Assembly (NCBI GenBank): GCA_029567375.1
Contig: JAKQLB010000042.1
Span: 1-41,351 of the forward strand
DNA from: Bacteroidota bacterium
Lineage (GTDB): Bacteria; Bacteroidota; Bacteroidia; Bacteroidales; UBA932
Reading direction: 5' to 3'
Length of the DNA: 41,351 nt
Shown: piece after piece, positions 36,432 through 41,351 of the stretch
Layout: each line of letters begins with the position of its first letter
How positions within the stretch are numbered: the first letter of the stretch is position 1
The notes under the pieces: model-generated
Seen by the model: only the letters and a program-made list of their open reading frames with translations
Told to the model about the DNA's origin: nothing
Databases searched by the model: none
Made by a program: the position numbers and the translations under genes

Positions 36432-37550
36432 ATGAGATTTTCAGTATCAAGTTCAGAACTCTTGCATGGTCTGGTATCTGTATCAAGGGTAATCGCAAAC
36501 AAACCTTCTTCCAGTATCCTGGAAAATTTTCTTTTTGACCTGAAAGGTAATGCCCTTACAGTCACCGCATCTGATGGAGAGACCACTCTGAAGACGGTCA
36601 TCGGCATCGACAATGTACAACAGGAGGGAGCATTTGCGGTCCCCGCAAGACGACTGACCGACTATCTAAAAGAGTTCCCCGATCAGCCACTTACATTCTA
36701 TGGCCACGACAATACCATGGAGATTACCTGGATCAACGGTGAGTCCAAAATACCCTGCTTCAATGCAGATGACTATCCCCAGCTCCCTGCCCTGGGTGAA
36801 ACTCACGACACTCTGGACATTCCTGCAGAAACTCTACTTAACGGCATCAACAACACAATATATGCTACTGCAGAGGAAGAATTACGTCCCGTGATGAATG
36901 GTATTTTCTTCGACCTTGCACCCGAAAGCTCTGCTATGGTGGCATCGGACGCACATAAGCTTATCTGCTTTGACTTCAATGATGCAAAGGTCGCACAACA
37001 GTGTTCATTCATCCTCCACAAAAAACCGGCAGCAATTCTTAGAAGCATCCTGCCAAAGAGTGAAGAGAACATTTCCATTGTATTTGACTCAAAAAACGCA
37101 TACTTCAACTTTGGCACCAATATGCTGGTATGTCGCCTTATTGAAGGAAAATACCCTCAGTACCGCAGCGTAATTCCTCAGAATGACAATAAGCTCATCA
37201 TTGGCAGGACCGATTTCTTAAACTCTGTAAGACGCATTGCCGTATGTTCCGCACAGGCTTCCAACCAGATTAAACTCAAACTCTCGCTCAACGAAGTGGT
37301 TGTGTCCGCACAGGATCTGAGTTTTTCCACATCGGCTTATGAGCGTCTCACCTGCAGTTACGAAGGAGATGAGATGGAAATCGGCTTCAAGGCACAGTTC
37401 CTCATCGAAATCCTGACCAATCTCCCCTACACCAATGTGTGTGTGGAGCTTGCAGACCCCTGCAAGGCGGTACTCATCGTTTCGGCAGACGAGACTGATC
37501 CTGATGAGAATCTACGTGCACTGCTGATGCCCGTTATGATCAACGTATAG
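36432..37550 (+). CDS. dnaN: DNA polymerase III beta subunit (sliding clamp)
   Basis: A 372-residue protein starting MRFSVSSSELLHGLVSVSRV, with the usual three clamp domains: SILENFLFDLKGNALTVTASDGE in domain 1, PVMNGIFFDLA near the start of domain 2, and the C-terminal LLMPVMINV. The ring tethers polymerase to DNA. It leads a compact cluster with an exonuclease 4 bases downstream. No dnaA or recF is adjacent, as is usual in Bacteroidetes. Confidence 0.98.
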   Translation: MRFSVSSSELLHGLVSVSRVIANKPSSSILENFLFDLKGNALTVTASDGETTLKTVIGIDNVQQEGAFAVPARRLTDYLKEFPDQPLTFYGHDNTMEITWINGESKIPCFNADDYPQLPALGETHDTLDIPAETLLNGINNTIYATAEEELRPVMNGIFFDLAPESSAMVASDAHKLICFDFNDAKVAQQCSFILHKKPAAILRSILPKSEENISIVFDSKNAYFNFGTNMLVCRLIEGKYPQYRSVIPQNDNKLIIGRTDFLNSVRRIAVCSAQASNQIKLKLSLNEVVVSAQDLSFSTSAYERLTCSYEGDEMEIGFKAQFLIEILTNLPYTNVCVELADPCKAVLIVSADETDPDENLRALLMPVMINV

Positions 37551-37554
37551 GACC

Positions 37555-38349
37555 ATGGTACTGGATCTTAAAAGGCCTATCCTAGTATTTGACATCGAGA
37601 GTACCGGACTTAGCATATCCGAGGACAGGATAGTAGAGATCAGTGTCATCAAGGTTTACCCCGATGGCTCCCGCGAGCATAAGACTCGCAGAATCAACCC
37701 CGAGATGCCCATCCCGGAGGAATCTCGTATGATTCACGGTATCAGTGATGAGGATGTAAAAGATTGCCCCACATTCAAACAAATAGCAAGATCGCTTGCC
37801 GAATGGATGAGCGGTTGCGATATTGCCGGATTCAACTCCCTCAAATTTGATATTCCCATGCTTGCCGAGGAGTTTCTCAGAGCTGATGTCGAGTTCGATT
37901 TCAGGAAGTGCGAGATGATAGATGTGCAAAACATTTTCCACAAAATGGAACCCCGAACCCTGGTAGCAGCATACCGTTTCTACTGTAACAAGGAACTTGA
38001 TCAGGCACACTCCGCTGAGGGCGACAGTCTTGCTACTCTCGAAGTACTCGAGGCACAGATCAAAAGGTATCCCGATCTCGAGAATAATGTAAAGTTTCTA
38101 GCCTCTTTCTCCGAAAGGGGTAAGATTGTGGATTTTGCAGGCAGAATAGCACGCAATTCTTCAGATGAACCGATATTCAATTTCGGCAAACACAAAGGCA
38201 AAAGAGTTATCGACGTATTCAAGAGCGAACCGAGTTATTATGACTGGATGATGAAAGGAGAGTTTACACGCGACACTAAGCAGGTAATTACCGACATCTG
38301 GATGAAATATAAGGAGAGTGAGCTCAAGAATCTCTTCAGCACGAGATGA
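37555..38349 (+). CDS. DEDDh 3'-5' exonuclease with an ExoX-like C-terminal domain
   Basis: A 264-residue protein. The DnaQ-like fold has all active-site residues: D13 and E15 (VFDIESTGL), D99 (GFNSLKFDIP), H152 and D157 (AHSAEGD). After about residue 205 a small domain (IFNFGKHKGKRVIDVF, then YYDWMM) resembles the C-terminal domain of exodeoxyribonuclease X. Its position right after dnaN suggests proofreading or repair with the clamp. It overlaps the next gene by 4 bases (ATGA). Confidence 0.92.
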   Translation: MVLDLKRPILVFDIESTGLSISEDRIVEISVIKVYPDGSREHKTRRINPEMPIPEESRMIHGISDEDVKDCPTFKQIARSLAEWMSGCDIAGFNSLKFDIPMLAEEFLRADVEFDFRKCEMIDVQNIFHKMEPRTLVAAYRFYCNKELDQAHSAEGDSLATLEVLEAQIKRYPDLENNVKFLASFSERGKIVDFAGRIARNSSDEPIFNFGKHKGKRVIDVFKSEPSYYDWMMKGEFTRDTKQVITDIWMKYKESELKNLFSTR

Positions 38350-38858
38350 ACCTGATAGTCATTCCTCACGATTGCGACAATTATTACTTTCGTCCCGACA
38401 CCACTATGGTACATACGGCGAGGGATTTTTATTGTCCGGATGAAATTACAGTACTTGAGGCGGCCCCTTGTGTCTGCATAAGAATATGCAAATCAGGCAA
38501 GGCTATTTCGGAGAGATTTGCCGGACGCTATTATGATGCAGTCGGCTTCGGCGTCACTCTCTATGCAGGCAACATCCTGGCTCAAGATGAACTTTTTTCC
38601 CTGACGAGGAGCACATCATTTGATGCCACTACCGTCATTCCAACTCCTCTGGCACCTGCAGAACAGCTGCAAGAACTCTGTCCGGATATTACCAGGGAGC
38701 ATATCGGCGCATGGATGGCTAAAATATCGCACAACAATCTGCTCCGAATAGGAGATATGCTAATATTTGAACTTGCTCCAAGGAGCGTGGTGGACAAGAG
38801 TCAGCCCTTCACGCTGGAGTGGGGTGATAAGGAACTTTTCAGCTTCAATATTTGTTGA
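38346..38858 (+). CDS. Degenerate fumarylacetoacetate hydrolase (FAH)-like protein
   Basis: A 170-residue protein. The segment VCIRICKSGKAISERFAGRYYDAVGFGVTL, read in two parts, aligns with the conserved core of Bacteroidetes FAH-family proteins (VRICRLGKNIAERFAHRYYDAV, from memory). Where the family has the metal-binding ExE just before VRI, this protein reads EAAPCVCIRI, so the ligands seem lost. It is also shorter than the usual 200 or more residues. It may be a non-catalytic relative. It overlaps the exonuclease by 4 bases at its start and the convergent flavoprotein gene by 58 bases at its end. The FAH link is a motif-level inference. Confidence 0.6.
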   Translation: MNLIVIPHDCDNYYFRPDTTMVHTARDFYCPDEITVLEAAPCVCIRICKSGKAISERFAGRYYDAVGFGVTLYAGNILAQDELFSLTRSTSFDATTVIPTPLAPAEQLQELCPDITREHIGAWMAKISHNNLLRIGDMLIFELAPRSVVDKSQPFTLEWGDKELFSFNIC

Positions 38859-40099
38859 GCGGCAGATTCACCGGCAAGGGCTCCCGTAGAGAAGGCAATT
38901 TGCAGGTTGTAGCCTCCGGTATCCCCGTCAATATCGATTATTTCTCCTGCAAAGTAGAGATTAGGTTGTTTTTTGGAAGCCATCGTCTTGGCAATGATTT
39001 CTTTCTGAGGAATGCCTCCGGCAGTAATCACGGCACGTTCATATCCCGTATAAGATTTTATCTCAAATCTCCACTCCTTTAGCCTATCAGGAAGGTTGGA
39101 AACATTAAGATCTTTGTGGTAGTGCAGAAAAGGCGCTACAAGTGCAGCAGGCATCAATCCTCGAAGGAGAGTGCGGAATTGGTTACGCCCAATCTTGTCA
39201 GCAGTTGTCCCCATCTGAGTCAAATCCCTTGCGATACGGGCACGTAGTTTTTCCAACGAAAGTGCAGGTTTGAGGTCAAGCACAAGCTCTACCCTCTGTC
39301 CCTTAATCAAAGCCCATACCGCCCGTCTGCTAAGGCGAAAACCGAGTGCTCCTTCGATGCCGTTTGAAGTAAAGGTAAGCTCACCGTCCTCCATTTTTAT
39401 CAGATCCAGATCAATGAAGAGAGAAAGCCCGACGTTGCGCAATTCTATTCCCACCAGATCGGTATCATACATTCTCGGCATCAAAGCCGTTAGTGAGGGG
39501 AAAATCTCAGTTACGGAGTGTTCCAAGCTCCTTGCAAAGTCATATCCATCACCGGTAGACCCTGTACCCGGGTAAGAGAGGCCTCCTGTAGCAATAATCA
39601 GTGCCGGAGCCGAATATTTCACCATCTCGATACGATCTCCGCGCAAAGAATCCCTCCTGCCGCAAACACAATGGAAAAGAGCATTACTGTAGGAGACATT
39701 CAACACCTGCGAAGAACACAGTAAATCGACTCCCAACTCCTGCATCCGCGCAAAAAGCACTTTGGGCACATCCGCTGCACGCATGGAGAGAGGAAAAACT
39801 CTATCACCCTGTTCCACCCTAGTAGGTAAGCCTATAGAATTAAAATAATCTATCGTCGCAGCATTACTGAAATTGAAAAATGCCGGCTTGAGAAAATTGG
39901 CGGAGGGATGGATATGAGTGGAGAATTCCGACCAGGGTTTTGTGTTGGTCAAATTGCATCTGCCTTTTCCGGTAATGAGAATCTTTTTGCCGCAAATTTC
40001 ATTTTTCTCGAGAAGAGTGACTTTGCAACCCTTTTCGGCTGCCTTAATGGCAGCCATCATGCCGGCTGCCCCTCCTCCTATCACTATTATATCTCTCAT
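38801..40099 (-). CDS. HI0933/BaiN-type NAD(P)/FAD-dependent oxidoreductase
   Basis: A 432-residue flavoprotein. The N-terminal FAD motif is VIGGGAAGMMAAI, then ILITGKGRCNLTN, a signature of this family, and the C-terminal FAGEIIDIDGDTGGYNLQIAFSTGALAG closes the FAD site. Family members include BaiN of bile acid metabolism, but most are uncharacterised, so I give no substrate. It follows a serine hydrolase gene by 27 bases. Its last 19 codons overlap the convergent FAH-like gene. Confidence 0.92.
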   Translation of the reverse strand: MRDIIVIGGGAAGMMAAIKAAEKGCKVTLLEKNEICGKKILITGKGRCNLTNTKPWSEFSTHIHPSANFLKPAFFNFSNAATIDYFNSIGLPTRVEQGDRVFPLSMRAADVPKVLFARMQELGVDLLCSSQVLNVSYSNALFHCVCGRRDSLRGDRIEMVKYSAPALIIATGGLSYPGTGSTGDGYDFARSLEHSVTEIFPSLTALMPRMYDTDLVGIELRNVGLSLFIDLDLIKMEDGELTFTSNGIEGALGFRLSRRAVWALIKGQRVELVLDLKPALSLEKLRARIARDLTQMGTTADKIGRNQFRTLLRGLMPAALVAPFLHYHKDLNVSNLPDRLKEWRFEIKSYTGYERAVITAGGIPQKEIIAKTMASKKQPNLYFAGEIIDIDGDTGGYNLQIAFSTGALAGESAAQQILKLKSSLSPHSSVKG

Positions 40100-40126
40100 G
40101 TCACCTCCTTCCCCACCTGTAGTTTA

Positions 40127-41351
40127 TTACTGGAATACTTCCATTAGGTCACGAATCATGGTCTGCATATCACCGTCAATGCTTTTGTCGTAACTGCGGG
40201 AGTTGCAGAGAATAGCTGCGCTCATTCCGGCATTTGTACTGCCCACCCAGATAGTTGCTGTACCTGCAATATTGCCTCCATGCCAGTGTGCACCGGGATA
40301 GTATCCGGCAAGACGTCTCCATCCGAGCCCGTACCTTCTCAGGTTAGAGCCGGAATCCGCACTGGGATCTATTTCGGAATTGTACATCAGGTCGAGGGTT
40401 TCCGGCTTTAGAATATCGGGAACATCATCCCTGCCATCGATGTGTGCCAGCACCGTCATCATTTGGTTAGTAGAGGCTATAAGACCGCCGCAGGCAGCGA
40501 TAACCTGCATGGGGTTACCATACCCGTTAGTACCATCCTGAGAATAATAGACACACTCATTGGGCCTGCGTTCATCCCGACCACCGCCTACATGAATATC
40601 GGTAACGCCCATCGGCTTAAGAACATCTTCTTTGAGAAATGTTTCATAGGGCTTACCGCTTACAACCTCAACGATACGACCCAGGAATGAGAATCCCACA
40701 TTGGAATATTCGTAGTTTGTTCCCGGAGTGAATTTAAGTGTCTGATTGTCGAGCACCCACTGAAGAAGTTCGTCAAGAGTCTTACCATTCCTCACAATGT
40801 TAAACATAGGATCGATCTGGTCCCTTGTCCATCCCGCCGAATGTTGAAGCAGATGACGCACGGTAATTCTATCCTCCTGACCTTTGATCTTGAATTCTTT
40901 TTTGAGAATACCATTTTCACCAAAAACCAAATCATCGATTCCGAGCAGTCCTCTCTCGTAAAGCACCATTATACAGAGAGTTGTAAACTGTTTGGAGATA
41001 CTCGCCAAACGAAAAAGATGGTCTGGAGTGGTTTTGGTCCTGTTTTCCGACACTGCATAACCATAACCGGTTGAATAGACAACCTTTTCATTTTTCATCA
41101 CCGAGAAAGATACTCCCGGCACCGAATGTTTGGTCATAAACTGATAGAACCTGGCATCTACAGATGCATTGCCGGTCTTGACATAGACAACATAATCTCT
41201 CTTTACATTTCCGGACTCGGACACCACCTGTAAATCAACAATATTTGAGAAGTCATTGATAGTTTGACCACTTATCTGCTTCTGCCCTTTTATGAATACC
41301 TCTGCGCCATCGGAAACATAATAGGTTGCCTTTAGTGCAGTAAGATTGGTA
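40127..41351 (-). CDS. Serine beta-lactamase-like hydrolase with an N-terminal Ig-like domain, 5' end outside the window
   Basis: The frame stays open to the right edge, so the gene is truncated; a GTG at 41227 is not the real start. The first visible residues (TNLTALKATYYVSDGAEVFI, then GQTINDFSN and KRDYVVYVKT) resemble the Ig-like DUF5018-type repeats on Bacteroidetes secreted proteins. The hydrolase part has the SxxK motif in LASISKQF, the YSN motif in YEYSNVGF and HGG in WHGGNIAG, as in class C beta-lactamase/PBP4*-like enzymes. It is probably an extracytoplasmic esterase or peptidase; antibiotic resistance should not be assumed. Confidence 0.88.
   Translation of the reverse strand, partial: TNLTALKATYYVSDGAEVFIKGQKQISGQTINDFSNIVDLQVVSESGNVKRDYVVYVKTGNASVDARFYQFMTKHSVPGVSFSVMKNEKVVYSTGYGYAVSENRTKTTPDHLFRLASISKQFTTLCIMVLYERGLLGIDDLVFGENGILKKEFKIKGQEDRITVRHLLQHSAGWTRDQIDPMFNIVRNGKTLDELLQWVLDNQTLKFTPGTNYEYSNVGFSFLGRIVEVVSGKPYETFLKEDVLKPMGVTDIHVGGGRDERRPNECVYYSQDGTNGYGNPMQVIAACGGLIASTNQMMTVLAHIDGRDDVPDILKPETLDLMYNSEIDPSADSGSNLRRYGLGWRRLAGYYPGAHWHGGNIAGTATIWVGSTNAGMSAAILCNSRSYDKSIDGDMQTMIRDLMEVFQ

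Noticed and set aside
38346-38858. Treating the FAH-like frame as a random frame because it overlaps BaiN
   Set aside because: The ATGA coupling to the exonuclease and the conserved FAH-like core support a real gene, so I kept it at moderate confidence.
41225-41227. GTG as the start of the serine hydrolase
   Set aside because: The frame is open to the window edge and the upstream residues form part of an Ig-like domain, so the gene is cut by the edge.
1-41351. CRISPR arrays, defence islands, prophage, insertion sequences, tRNA or rRNA genes
   Set aside because: I found no regularly spaced repeats, transposase or integrase motifs, or tRNA-like cloverleaf sequence in the gaps.

Overview
This window looks like a chromosomal core region of a member of the Bacteroidetes, most likely order Bacteroidales. 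The evidence is: (i) recurrent -7 elements of the TAnnTTTG type, several with a TTG/TTTG about 20-21 bases upstream; (ii) a SecA of about 1,100 residues with an N-terminal coiled-coil insertion and a SEC-C tail; (iii) a 286-residue primary sigma factor lacking region 1.1; (iv) lineage-typical small families (DUF4199, DUF4295); and (v) almost no Shine-Dalgarno sequences. I cannot assign a genus. I see no rRNA, tRNA, CRISPR array, insertion sequence, phage or integrase gene. Gene density is very high and no stretch longer than 300 bases lacks a gene.

Layout. 1-7274, mostly + strand: the 3' end of an M16 peptidase, a 55-residue 2[4Fe-4S] ferredoxin with a strong terminator, a secreted C45-type hydrolase (- strand), then secA-lpdA-bactofilin. 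7279-8757 (-): DUF4199 membrane protein and a polyprenyl-phosphate type glycosyltransferase. 8862-14152 (+): thrS-infC-rpmI-rplT-lepB, then rpmB-rpmG-DUF4295, ending in a bidirectional terminator. 14222-17759 (-): lysS, SpoU methyltransferase, membrane-anchored HTH-like protein, ssb. 17870-19609 (+): recJ. 19617-36300 (-): a long block in transcription order DegS-like protease, sigA/rpoD, M3 peptidase, AGCS symporter, argS, YgiQ radical SAM, acidic hypothetical, ClC channel, tex, glycosyltransferase, dihydroorotase, EamA transporter; many neighbours overlap by 1-8 bases. 36432-38858 (+): dnaN, an ExoX-like exonuclease, and a small FAH-like protein that seems to have lost its metal ligands. 38801-41351 (-): HI0933/BaiN-type flavoprotein and a serine beta-lactamase-like hydrolase cut by the window edge.

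The genes are largely housekeeping: protein export (secA, lepB, bactofilin scaffold), translation (thrS, infC, ribosomal proteins, lysS, argS), DNA replication and repair (ssb, recJ, dnaN, exonuclease) and envelope glycosylation or transport. I found no convincing new multigene system. The most interesting signal is infC: it seems to start at an AUA codon 8 bases after a perfect AGGAGG, in a lineage that normally ignores Shine-Dalgarno sequences. Other points worth checking are the degenerate FAH-like protein overlapping its convergent neighbour, two palindromes upstream of sigA, a degenerate-repeat spacer at 26585-26735, and a membrane-anchored HTH fragment in the ssb operon.
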